Assembly (NCBI GenBank): GCA_905211265.1 | Contig: CAJMAC010000019.1 | Location: 1 to 21,758 of the forward strand | Reading direction: 5' to 3' | DNA length: 21,758 nt | Source: an uncultured Eubacteriales bacterium | Lineage (GTDB): Bacteria > Bacillota_I > Bacilli_A > RF39 > UBA660 | Shown here: piece by piece, positions 7,264-14,140 of the stretch | Numbering within the stretch: position 1 is the first letter of the stretch | How the letters are laid out: every line of letters begins with the position of its first letter | Position numbers and translations under genes: made by a program | The notes under the pieces: model-generated | Database searches by the model: none | Told to the model about the DNA's origin: nothing | What the model saw: only the letters and a program-made list of their open reading frames with translations

Positions 7264-8136
7264 ATGATTAGTGCAAGTATGGTAAAAGAGTTAAGAGAAA
7301 CTACCGGAGCAGGTATGTTAGATTGTAAAAAAGCTCTTGAAGCAACTAATGGAAATATGGAAGAAGCAATTACTTGGCTTAGAGAAAAAGGAATTAGCAA
7401 AGCTGCTAAAAAATTATCAAGAATTGCTGCAGAAGGCCTTGCATATGCTGAAACATCTGGAAATAAAGCAGTTATCGTTGAAATCAATTCAGAAACTGAC
7501 TTTGTTGCAAAGAACGTTGAATTCCAAACACTTGTAAAAAATATAGCATCTACTATCTTAAATAGCAATGTTACTAACAATGAAGAAGCATTAGCCTTAG
7601 AATTTGAAGGTAAAACATTAAATGATTTAATCGTAGAGCGTATTGCAACAATCGGAGAAAAACTATCATTCAGAAGATTTTCTTTAGTAGAAAAACAAGA
7701 TGACGAAGTATTTGGAACTTACTCACATATGGGTGGAAAAATAGTAACTTTAGTAGTTCTAAAAGGAAATAATGAAGAATTAGCTAAAGATGTTGCAATG
7801 CAAGTTGCAGCAATGCGTCCATTATACCTAAATCGTGATCAAGTACCTAACGAAGTAATCGACAAAGAAAGAACTATCCTTACTGAACAAGCCGAAAATG
7901 AAGGATTAGATCCAAATAAAATCCCAATGATCGTTAACGGAAGACTTAACAAATTTTATGAAGAAGTTTGCTTAGTTGATCAAAACTTTGTAAAAGAAAA
8001 CAAAATGAAAGTTTCAAAATATGTAGAAAATAACAACAGTGAAATTCTTTCATTTATAAGATTTGAAGTTGGCGAAGGAATGGAAAAGAAAGAAGAAAAC
8101 TTTGCCGAAGAAGTAGCAAAGCAAATGAATGCTTAA
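7264..8136 (+). CDS. tsf: Elongation factor Ts
   Basis: Guanine-nucleotide exchange factor that regenerates EF-Tu-GTP during translation. The 290 residues show the N-terminal UBA-like domain (VKELRETTGAGMLDCKKALEATNGNMEEAITWLREKG, residues 8-43) and the signature INSETDFVAKN (residues 74-84), with D79-F80 contacting EF-Tu. The C-terminal half has VAMQVAAMRPLYLNRDQVP. Length is normal. The start has a strong AAGGAGG site. It follows rpsB closely and a terminator comes directly after, so rpsB-tsf is the whole operon; pyrH and frr, frequent next genes elsewhere, are not here. Confidence 0.97.
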   Translation: MISASMVKELRETTGAGMLDCKKALEATNGNMEEAITWLREKGISKAAKKLSRIAAEGLAYAETSGNKAVIVEINSETDFVAKNVEFQTLVKNIASTILNSNVTNNEEALALEFEGKTLNDLIVERIATIGEKLSFRRFSLVEKQDDEVFGTYSHMGGKIVTLVVLKGNNEELAKDVAMQVAAMRPLYLNRDQVPNEVIDKERTILTEQAENEGLDPNKIPMIVNGRLNKFYEEVCLVDQNFVKENKMKVSKYVENNNSEILSFIRFEVGEGMEKKEENFAEEVAKQMNA

Positions 8137-8160
8137 AAACAGAATTTTTTCTGTTTTTTT
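8135..8160 (+). terminator. Intrinsic terminator of rpsB-tsf
   Basis: AAAAACAGAA (8135-8144) pairs with TTCTGTTTTT (8149-8158) around a TTTT loop, followed by T's to 8160. The stop codon overlaps the first arm. Confidence 0.85.
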
Positions 8161-8172
8161 CTTTATATATGA

Positions 8173-8201
8173 TTGACATTAAATAGCATTTATGATATTG
8201 T
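8173..8201 (+). promoter_or_regulatory. Promoter of the HTH-vanZ-ybeY-era-recO operon
   Basis: Perfect TTGACA (8173-8178), 17-base spacer and TATTGT (8196-8201) with extended TGA upstream. The next promoter-like element of comparable quality on this strand is beyond recO, so it may drive the whole block to 12397. Confidence 0.65.
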
Positions 8202-8230
8202 AAGTATATACAAATGAAGGAGAAATAAAG

Positions 8231-8509
8231 ATGGAACAAGAATTATTAGACACATTAACAACATACCAATGCGATAAAGAATTTTTACAAGAACAAGAAG
8301 AAGAAATTATAAATGATTTAATCAAATTAAGAGACAAATATGATATTAGTCAAAAAAGACTAAGCGAACTAGTAGACATATCACAGCCATCACTTGCCAG
8401 ACTAGAAAAAAAGAAAATCTCACCATGCTTATCAACAATGATTAAAATACTTGCGCCACTTGGCTATACCATAAAAGTTGTACCAATAGATTATGAAATT
8501 CAAAAATAA
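8231..8509 (+). CDS. XRE-type helix-turn-helix protein (HigA-like)
   Basis: A 92-residue predicted DNA-binding protein. An acidic N-terminal helix (residues 16-34) leads into an XRE HTH at about 38-62: ISQKRLSELVDISQPSLARLEKKK. The end, STMIKILAPLGYTIKVVPI, is typical of antitoxin-like XRE proteins such as HigA. No RelE/HigB toxin gene is next to it, so it looks like a solitary regulator, perhaps of its own operon. It follows a strong promoter with an AAGGAG site and precedes the vanZ-like gene by 29 bases. Confidence 0.85.
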   Translation: MEQELLDTLTTYQCDKEFLQEQEEEIINDLIKLRDKYDISQKRLSELVDISQPSLARLEKKKISPCLSTMIKILAPLGYTIKVVPIDYEIQK

Positions 8510-8538
8510 ATAAAATCAAAAAGAATTGAGGGATAAAA

Positions 8539-9156
8539 ATGATAATAAAGAATCTAATCAATGAAATACTACCAGACATCTGGCCAATGGTATTAATCAT
8601 AACAGTAATAGTATCATCACTAAGAATTGCTTACCTAATAAAAGGAAACAAAAAGTTTTCCCTATACAGAGAATTTTTAAACCTAATATTTATAATATAC
8701 ATACTATGCTTATATCAAGTCGTAACATTCCAAGATATCAACTACGGCACAAATAATTTCATACCATTTAAAGAAATATTCAGATACACCATAGGAAGTC
8801 ACAAATTTTTTAGAAACATCATAGGTAATATATTACTATTTGTACCATTCGGCTTTTTCACATCATATTACCTTAAAAACAAAAAAATGATAACAACATT
8901 TATACTAACCCTAATAACATCTGCGACTATCGAAATAGTCCAATACTATATCGGAAGAGTATTTGACATAGATGACATAATATTAAATGTAATCGGAGGA
9001 ATAATGGGCTTCCTACTATTTATAGGATTTGACGCCATAAGGCATAGACTCCCTAAAATATTTAAAAGTGATGCCTTCCTAAACATATTAATAATCCTAA
9101 TAATTTTATTAATAATCGCATACTCATTCAATCTAAATATATTTAACCTATTTTAA
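8539..9156 (+). CDS. VanZ-like membrane protein
   Basis: A 205-residue integral membrane protein with about five helices (roughly 15-35, 45-63, 95-112, 117-137 and 147-165, and a last one at 180-200). VanZ-like hallmarks are visible: NFIPFKEI (residues 73-80), GNILLFVPFGFF (96-107) and the segment EIVQYYIGRVFDIDDIILNVIGGIMGF. The reference VanZ gives low-level teicoplanin resistance; most relatives have no known role, so resistance should not be assumed. The start has GAGGG upstream. It lies within the HTH-to-recO block and its stop is 20 bases from ybeY. Confidence 0.88.
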   Translation: MIIKNLINEILPDIWPMVLIITVIVSSLRIAYLIKGNKKFSLYREFLNLIFIIYILCLYQVVTFQDINYGTNNFIPFKEIFRYTIGSHKFFRNIIGNILLFVPFGFFTSYYLKNKKMITTFILTLITSATIEIVQYYIGRVFDIDDIILNVIGGIMGFLLFIGFDAIRHRLPKIFKSDAFLNILIILIILLIIAYSFNLNIFNLF

Positions 9157-9176
9157 TCAAAGGAGGAAAAAACAAA

Positions 9177-9617
9177 ATGTTTGAAATAATAAATGACACC
9201 AATTATAAAATAGAAAATTTAGATACACTCAATAACTATCTAAACTTCCTAGTAAAAAAAAGAAATCTCGAAGACGCAATATTTAACATAATATTTGTAA
9301 CATCAGAAAAAATTCACGAAATAAACAAAGAATACAGAAATGTAGATAGAGTAACAGACGTAATAAGTTTTGCCCTAGAAGACTCAATCGAAGGCTACGT
9401 CGAAGAAATAAGAATGCTCGGAGATATCTACATATGCGTAGAAAAAATGAAAGAACAAGCAGAACTATATAACCATTCAGTATTAAGAGAAATGTGCTTT
9501 CTAACTACCCATGGATTACTACATTTACTAGGTTATGACCACATGGAAGAAGATGATGAAAAAGTAATGTTTTCTTTACAGGAGGAATTATTAAATGAAT
9601 ATGGAATCAAAAGATAA
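9177..9617 (+). CDS. ybeY: Endoribonuclease YbeY (16S rRNA maturation)
   Basis: YbeY is a zinc-dependent single-strand endoribonuclease for 16S rRNA 3' processing and ribosome quality control. The 146 residues carry the conserved zinc motif HGLLHLLGYDH, with H112, H116 and H122 as ligands, plus EINKEYRNVDRVTDVISFAL (residues 48-67) and LGDIYIC. Length is normal. It starts with ATG after AAAGGAGG. Its last 23 bases overlap the start of dgkA, a sign of translational coupling. The order ybeY-dgkA-cdd-era is the classic Firmicutes arrangement. Confidence 0.97.
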   Translation: MFEIINDTNYKIENLDTLNNYLNFLVKKRNLEDAIFNIIFVTSEKIHEINKEYRNVDRVTDVISFALEDSIEGYVEEIRMLGDIYICVEKMKEQAELYNHSVLREMCFLTTHGLLHLLGYDHMEEDDEKVMFSLQEELLNEYGIKR

Positions 9618-9996
9618 AAGAATATATAAGAAGAAAAAAAGAACATTTATAGATAGCGTTAAAAATTGCCTAGACGGAATAAACTATACAATCACTCATG
9701 AAAATAATTTTAAAAGAGAAATAATACTAGGCATAATCGCAGTAATATTAAGTGCAGTATTAAAAATAAGCATACTAGAATGGGTCATAGTATTATTACT
9801 TATTAACTTTGTCTTAGTATGCGAACTAATCAATACAGCCCTAGAAAAAGCCGTTGACTTATACACAAAAGAATTCAACCAAACAGCCAAAATAGTAAAA
9901 GATGTCGCCAGTGCAACAGTCTTAGTAATGAGTATATTCAGTGCCATAATCGGTGCAATTATCTTTATACCAAAAATACTCGTATTAATAAGATAA
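9595..9996 (+). CDS. dgkA: Diacylglycerol/undecaprenol kinase
   Basis: A small membrane kinase that phosphorylates undecaprenol (in Gram-positives) or diacylglycerol, feeding lipid carrier recycling. The 133 residues have three membrane helices (about 43-57, 60-76 and 107-130). Motifs are NNFKREI (37-43), the family signature ELINTALEKAVDL (77-89) and KIVKDVASATVLV (99-111). The start at 9595 has AGGAGG nine bases upstream, inside the ybeY coding region; a second ATG two codons on is also possible. The block then runs into a 125-base A-rich gap before cdd, with no terminator seen. Confidence 0.94.
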   Translation: MNMESKDKRIYKKKKRTFIDSVKNCLDGINYTITHENNFKREIILGIIAVILSAVLKISILEWVIVLLLINFVLVCELINTALEKAVDLYTKEFNQTAKIVKDVASATVLVMSIFSAIIGAIIFIPKILVLIR

Positions 9997-10060
9997 AATA
10001 CACATCCCACACCAAAACATCTCAAACACAAAATAAATAACATAAATCACAATAAAAAGA

Positions 10061-10110
10061 AAAAAGTTAAAAAGTAAAAAGTAAAAATTAAAAAGTAAAA
10101 ATTAAAAAGG
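10061..10110 (+). repeat. A-rich 14-base tandem repeat before cdd
   Basis: The unit AAAAAGTAAAAATT occurs twice perfectly (10076-10089 and 10090-10103), preceded by a looser copy and followed by AAAAAGG, which merges into the cdd ribosome binding site. The gap from 9997 is otherwise unstructured A/C-rich sequence. It is probably slippage-prone low-complexity DNA. Confidence 0.7.
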
Positions 10111-10121
10111 AGCAATCAAAA

Positions 10122-10505
10122 ATGAAAGAAAAATTATTAGAATTATTAGACAAAGCATACGCACCATACTCAAAATTTAAAGTAAGTGCCATAATCGTAA
10201 TGAAAGACGGCAGTATGGTAAGCGGAGTAAACGTAGAAAATGCCAGTTACGGCGCCACAATATGTGCAGAAAGAAATGCCATTACCACAGCCATTACCAA
10301 AGGATACAAGCCACAAGACTTTAACAAACTATACGTAATGACATCAGGACACAAAATAAGCAGTTGCTGCTTCATGTGCAGACAAGTAATCGTAGAATTC
10401 TTTGATAAAGATTGCGAAGTCATTCTTATGGATAAACTAGGCAACCAAAAAGCACTAAAAGTAAGCGAATTATGTCCATACCCATTTGATGAAACAGACT
10501 TATAA
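10122..10505 (+). CDS. cdd: Cytidine deaminase
   Basis: Deaminates cytidine and deoxycytidine to uridine forms in pyrimidine salvage. The 127-residue length is that of the homotetrameric class. The zinc site is CAE at residues 48-50 (C48 ligand, E50 proton shuttle) and C83-x2-C86 (CCFMCRQ), within the context AYAPYSKFKVSAIIV and GVNVENASYGATICAERNAI. The family motif is usually PCGAC; here the proline is replaced by cysteine (C82) and the Gly-Ala by Phe-Met, which is unusual although both zinc ligands remain. The start follows AAAAAGGAG. era follows after 14 bases. Confidence 0.93.
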   Translation: MKEKLLELLDKAYAPYSKFKVSAIIVMKDGSMVSGVNVENASYGATICAERNAITTAITKGYKPQDFNKLYVMTSGHKISSCCFMCRQVIVEFFDKDCEVILMDKLGNQKALKVSELCPYPFDETDL

Positions 10506-10519
10506 GGAGGAACCAATAC

Positions 10520-11407
10520 ATGAAAAGCGGATTTGTAGGATTAATAGGAAGACCAAACGTAGGAAAATCAACCCTAATAAACAGCATCATCGGTAAAAAA
10601 ATATCCATAACCTCAGATAAACCATCCACCACTAGGAACATCATCCAAGGAATTTACAATACCCAAGATACCCAAATTATTTTCGTAGACACCCCAGGTA
10701 TCCATAAATCAAAAAATAAACTAGGAAAAGTACTAAACAAACAAGCCTTCTTTACCATTGACGACGTTGACGTACTCCTATTTCTAACAGATGCCTCAAC
10801 CCCACTAGGCAAAGGAGACAAATTCATCATCGATTTACTAGAAAACATCACAAAACCAGTAATACTAATCCTAAATAAAATAGATAAAATAAAAAAAGGC
10901 GAAATATTACCCAAAATCGAAGAATACAGCAAACTATATAATTTCAGCGAAATAATCCCCATATCAGCCTTAAAAAAAGACAATACTGACCACCTAATAA
11001 AAGTTTTAGAAAACTATCTACCAGACTCAATACCATATTTTGACTCAAACACAGTAACCAGTAGTACAAACGAATTCTTAATATCAGAACTAGTCAGAGA
11101 AAAAGTCCTTGAACTAACCAACGACGAAGTACCACATTCCGTTACCTGTGTAACCGAAGAAATAAATTATAGCAAAACATCAATCAACATCAGATGCCTT
11201 ATAATCGTAGATAGAGAAAACCTAAAAGGAATAATTATTGGGCACAATGGCAACATGATCAAAGAAATAGGAACAAGAGCACGCACAGACATCGAAGAAC
11301 TACTTGGCAAAAAAGTATATCTAGAACTATTAGTTAAAGTTGTCCCCAAATGGCGTGATAGAGAAAAAATAATAAACGAAATGGGCTATAACGATTATTT
11401 TGAATAA
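10520..11407 (+). CDS. era: GTPase Era
   Basis: Essential GTPase that binds the 3' end of 16S rRNA during small-subunit assembly. The 295 residues show the G domain with G1 GRPNVGKST (10-18), G2 around PSTTRN (35-40), G3 DTPG (57-60) and G4 NKID (119-122). It is followed by the C-terminal KH domain, whose GxxG loop is GHNG (241-244) in KGIIIGHNGNMIKEI. Length is normal and the ATG has AAGGAGG. Its position directly after cdd and before yqzL-recO matches the Bacillus order. Its neighbour ybeY acts on the same rRNA end. Confidence 0.97.
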   Translation: MKSGFVGLIGRPNVGKSTLINSIIGKKISITSDKPSTTRNIIQGIYNTQDTQIIFVDTPGIHKSKNKLGKVLNKQAFFTIDDVDVLLFLTDASTPLGKGDKFIIDLLENITKPVILILNKIDKIKKGEILPKIEEYSKLYNFSEIIPISALKKDNTDHLIKVLENYLPDSIPYFDSNTVTSSTNEFLISELVREKVLELTNDEVPHSVTCVTEEINYSKTSINIRCLIIVDRENLKGIIIGHNGNMIKEIGTRARTDIEELLGKKVYLELLVKVVPKWRDREKIINEMGYNDYFE

Positions 11408-11436
11408 AAATTAACCAAAAATTGAATAAAAACCAA

Positions 11437-11530
11437 AAGATTCTCACATTATATAATAAGAAAACAATAATAGAAAACAAAATAACACAAAAACAAGACA
11501 ACAAAAACCAAACATTGAAAGGAGAATCTT
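11437..11530 (+). promoter_or_regulatory. Long-range inverted repeat covering the yqzL ribosome binding site
   Basis: AAGATTCTC (11437-11445) is a perfect 9-base complement of GAGAATCTT (11522-11530), which contains the GAG of the yqzL ribosome binding site AAAGGAG. The 76 bases between are almost all A and C and offer little competing structure. If the arms pair in mRNA, the yqzL start would be masked. The TATAAT at 11452-11457 has no good -35 box. Confidence 0.5.
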
Positions 11531-11531
11531 C

Positions 11532-11621
11532 ATGACAAAAGAAGAATTATGGAATTTATTCAAAGAAACAGGCAAAATCAAATATTATTTAGAATATAAA
11601 AAACTAGCCAAAAATAATTAA
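11532..11621 (+). CDS. yqzL: YqzL family small protein
   Basis: A 29-residue ORF reading MTKEELWNLFKETG, then KIKYYLEYKKLAKNN. The pattern W-x-L-F-x-x-T-G-x-I-x-x-Y-L-x-Y-K matches YqzL-type proteins (in Bacillus about 47 residues) found between era and recO, so both sequence and position support the call. It is shorter than the Bacillus member at both ends. The ATG is preceded by AAAGGAG at seven bases. Function is unknown. recO begins 25 bases later and shares the transcript. The ribosome binding site can be sequestered by the upstream inverted repeat. Confidence 0.8.
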   Translation: MTKEELWNLFKETGKIKYYLEYKKLAKNN

Positions 11622-11646
11622 TTAGTTCAGTAAAGGAAGTATCCAT

Positions 11647-12375
11647 ATGATAACGAAAGTAGAAGGCATAATAGTAAGCGAAGTAGATTACAAAGAAAGT
11701 AGCAAAATAGTAAATATCTTTACCAAAGAGCATGGCATAATCGGTGCCCTAGCACGCGGAGCCAAAAGACTAAAAAGCAATCTAGCAGGTGTCACATCCA
11801 AACTAACATATGGCACGTTCTATATAAACTACAAAGAAAAAGGACTATCCATTCTAAGCGAAGTAGACATAATAAACTCCTTCAAAAACATAAAAAAAGA
11901 CCTAGAAAGAATAAGCTATGCATCCTACCTAACCGAATTAGTTACCCAAGTTTATAGACATGAACAAAATAGCAACATCTACGAACTATACATAAATGGA
12001 CTAAAAAAAATCGAAGCCAACCTAGACCCAATGGTCATACTAAACATAATTGAACTAAAACTACTAGACAACCTAGGAATAAGACCAATAATAGACTCCT
12101 GCGTCAACTGTGGTAGCACCGATGTCATAACAATATCTAGTTATAAAGGCGGCTTCTTATGTCAAAAATGCCTAGAAAACGACAAAATAGTCCACCCCAA
12201 AACCATAAAACTAATCCGCATGTTCTATTATGTTGACATATCAAAAATAGACAAAATAGAAATAAGCGACAACATAAAAAACGAAATCAACGAATTCGTA
12301 GACGACTACTATGACAGATATTCCGGCCTATACCTCAAAAGCAAACAATTTTTAAAAAACATAACCAAAGTATAA
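11647..12375 (+). CDS. recO: DNA repair protein RecO
   Basis: RecO works with RecR (and RecF) to load RecA on SSB-coated single-stranded DNA. The 242 residues show the N-terminal OB fold (TKVEGIIVSEVDYKESSKIVNIFTKEHGIIGALARGAKRLKS, residues 3-44) and an alpha-helical C-terminal domain with a four-cysteine zinc site: C152-x2-C155 and C172-x2-C175. Length is normal. The ATG has AAAGGAAG upstream. It is the last gene of the block. In many Firmicutes glyQS follows recO; here the J-domain pair does. Confidence 0.96.
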   Translation: MITKVEGIIVSEVDYKESSKIVNIFTKEHGIIGALARGAKRLKSNLAGVTSKLTYGTFYINYKEKGLSILSEVDIINSFKNIKKDLERISYASYLTELVTQVYRHEQNSNIYELYINGLKKIEANLDPMVILNIIELKLLDNLGIRPIIDSCVNCGSTDVITISSYKGGFLCQKCLENDKIVHPKTIKLIRMFYYVDISKIDKIEISDNIKNEINEFVDDYYDRYSGLYLKSKQFLKNITKV

Positions 12376-12397
12376 ATAGTAATTTATGCTTTTTTTT
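12370..12397 (+). terminator. Intrinsic terminator after recO
   Basis: GTATAAAT (12370-12377) pairs with ATTTATGC (12382-12389, one G-T pair) around AGTA, followed by eight T's (12390-12397). The recO stop is within the first arm. Confidence 0.85.
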
Positions 12398-12422
12398 CGT
12401 CTCACACTATCATTGCTCGCCG

Positions 12423-12478
12423 TTTCTAGTGCCTAAGGTCACTAGAAAGAAGTTTTGAACCAAACAGCTTCAAAACTT
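12423..12478 (+). repeat. Two adjacent perfect hairpins between recO and the first J-domain gene
   Basis: Hairpin 1: TTTCTAGTG (12423-12431) with CACTAGAAA (12440-12448). Hairpin 2: AAGTTTTGAA (12450-12459) with TTCAAAACTT (12469-12478). Hairpin 2 shares the AGTTTTGA/TCAAAACT core of the terminators after both J-domain genes but has no T-run, so it may be a decayed terminator of a lost copy or a boundary of the duplication. Confidence 0.65.
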
Positions 12479-12502
12479 AAACATTTATATTAAAAATAAC
12501 AT

Positions 12503-12531
12503 TTGACAAGCAATTGTGTTTGTGCTAGAAT
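12503..12531 (+). promoter_or_regulatory. Promoter of the first J-domain gene
   Basis: TTGACA (12503-12508), 17-base spacer and TAGAAT (12526-12531), with extended TGC before the -10. The gene starts 28 bases later after a GGGGG-type ribosome binding site. Confidence 0.85.
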
Positions 12532-12559
12532 ATAAATCACTTAAAAAAGGGGGATTATC

Positions 12560-14026
12560 ATGAATTATAATAAAGCCTGTATAATACTTGGAGTAACAGA
12601 ATTAGACACACTTGAGGTAATAAGAAAAAAATATTTAAAACTAATTGCAAAATATCATCCAGATATAAACCAAAGTAGCGATGCCACTAAAAAAGCCCAA
12701 GAAATAAATCAAGCATATGATTACTTAAAAGAACATTATGAAAATAGAAGTACTGAAACTGAAACTTATAGTAGTACCTCTTATTATAAATCATCATATG
12801 GAACACGTGCTCAAAGTTATAGTTATCAACGTCAACAATATTATCAACAACAATATAGTAACACTAATTATTCTTCGCGATTTTATAAAGCATACAATGA
12901 ATTTTGTGCAAAATATCAAAATAACGAAACGGTTAAAGAATATATGAGAGTATTTAATGAATCCCTTAAAGATATATATATGATTTATACTCACATTAGA
13001 ACTGAAAAAGAATTTATTAATCACTTGAAAAAAGAAATAGAAATAAATAAATATTGTAAAATATTAAATAAAGCAAGAGAAATGTTGTACAATAAGTATC
13101 TTTTTGAACATGCTAATATAAGAATGTCATTTCTTGATTATTTAAAAGAAAGAGTGGAAGAACTACAATACTTAAAAAAAATAGATAGAACAAGAGAAAA
13201 CTTGTACTCTGATTATACTTTATACGAAAGAAATTCAAAAACATTTCTTGAATACTTAAAAGAACAAGTAGAATTAAAAAAATATTGTGACTTATTAAAT
13301 AGAACATTAGTTTCTTTAAGATATGATTTTAAATATAATCAAAAAGAATATAAGTCATTCATTGAATATTTAGATTATTTAGTTATTATAGATAAGAAAT
13401 GTAAAATATTAAATAAATCACAAGGTGAATTAAACTTAGAATATGTAGCAAGATATGAAAATGAACAAAAATATACATTTTCTGAGTATTTAGATATAAG
13501 AATTGAGGAAGAAAAATATTGTAAAATAATAAATGATTCAAGAAGTAATTTAAATCATGAATATCGTATTTCAGGTAATTATAATATAACATTCCTAGAA
13601 TTTTTAAAACAAAAAGTAGCATCTAAAAATAAAGTTAACAAAGAAAATACTGATAAAAAAATAATGGACAACATAAACAAGATACTAAATACCAATTCAA
13701 TTAGATCAGTATCTAACCAAGAACTTCGTGATGTGTTAATGGTAGTATTTAAAAATAAATTAAAAGAATTATTTGAAATATTACAAAATTCAAACAATAT
13801 GGAAGACTTAATAATATTATATCTTAGTATTTATAAAGCAACTCATAGTAGTGAATGCATTAGATATGCAAATATATTAGGTAGAGATATTGATGAATTA
13901 GTTAATGAATATATTTCTACTAAACAAAGTCTTAATTTTAAAGAATATCTAATATTTAAAATATTAAATGAAAAAAGAGATCAAAATTTTGAAGAAGAAA
14001 TGAAAAGTAAAATAAGAAGAAAATAA
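12560..14026 (+). CDS. J-domain protein with ~39-residue helical repeats, copy 1
   Basis: A 488-residue cytoplasmic protein. Residues 1-60 are a J domain, with the HPD motif at 33-35 in KYHPDINQSS and QEINQAYDYLKEHY after it, so it should stimulate an Hsp70 (DnaK). It lacks the G/F and zinc regions of DnaJ. Residues 61-108 are Tyr/Ser/Gln-rich and probably disordered. Then come six tandem repeats starting near residues 128, 165, 204, 242, 280 and 320. The consensus is YCKILNxSRxxLxxEY followed after 6-8 residues by TFxEYLKxxVEEEK, each probably a helical hairpin. Residues 366-432 form a different conserved helical region, and a degenerate seventh unit lies at 436-472. I do not recognise the repeat. 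Its role may be to bring clients or a partner to DnaK; that is inference. It is monocistronic, with its own promoter and terminator. Confidence 0.85.
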   Translation: MNYNKACIILGVTELDTLEVIRKKYLKLIAKYHPDINQSSDATKKAQEINQAYDYLKEHYENRSTETETYSSTSYYKSSYGTRAQSYSYQRQQYYQQQYSNTNYSSRFYKAYNEFCAKYQNNETVKEYMRVFNESLKDIYMIYTHIRTEKEFINHLKKEIEINKYCKILNKAREMLYNKYLFEHANIRMSFLDYLKERVEELQYLKKIDRTRENLYSDYTLYERNSKTFLEYLKEQVELKKYCDLLNRTLVSLRYDFKYNQKEYKSFIEYLDYLVIIDKKCKILNKSQGELNLEYVARYENEQKYTFSEYLDIRIEEEKYCKIINDSRSNLNHEYRISGNYNITFLEFLKQKVASKNKVNKENTDKKIMDNINKILNTNSIRSVSNQELRDVLMVVFKNKLKELFEILQNSNNMEDLIILYLSIYKATHSSECIRYANILGRDIDELVNEYISTKQSLNFKEYLIFKILNEKRDQNFEEEMKSKIRRK

Positions 14027-14029
14027 ATT

Positions 14030-14058
14030 AGTTTTGAGATACACTCTCAAAACTTTTT
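14030..14058 (+). terminator. Intrinsic terminator after J-domain gene 1
   Basis: AGTTTTGAGA (14030-14039) with TCTCAAAACT (14045-14054), loop TACAC, then T's to 14058. Confidence 0.85.
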
Positions 14059-14081
14059 ATATTTTTACTTTTAACTAATGG

Positions 14082-14110
14082 TTGACATAAAATTATATTT
14101 TTGCTAAAAT
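14082..14110 (+). promoter_or_regulatory. Promoter of the second J-domain gene
   Basis: TTGACA (14082-14087), 17-base spacer ending TTTTTGC, and TAAAAT (14105-14110). The -10 surroundings (TGCTAAAATA, then AATCACTT) match those of copy 1 (TGCTAGAATA, then AATCACTT), so the promoters are homologous. Confidence 0.82.
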
Positions 14111-14140
14111 AAAAATCACTTACAAAGAGGTGACATAATT

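Noticed and set aside
8231..8509. Toxin-antitoxin pair with the HTH protein
   Set aside because: No toxin-like ORF flanks it; the next gene is VanZ-like and the previous one is tsf.
9997..10121. CRISPR array or regulatory repeat
   Set aside because: The repeats are 14-base, A-rich and directly adjacent, with no spacers; this is low-complexity DNA.
12398..12480. T-box leader between recO and the next gene
   Set aside because: Although glyQS with a T-box often follows recO, the T-box sequence and specifier loop are absent; only two simple hairpins are present.
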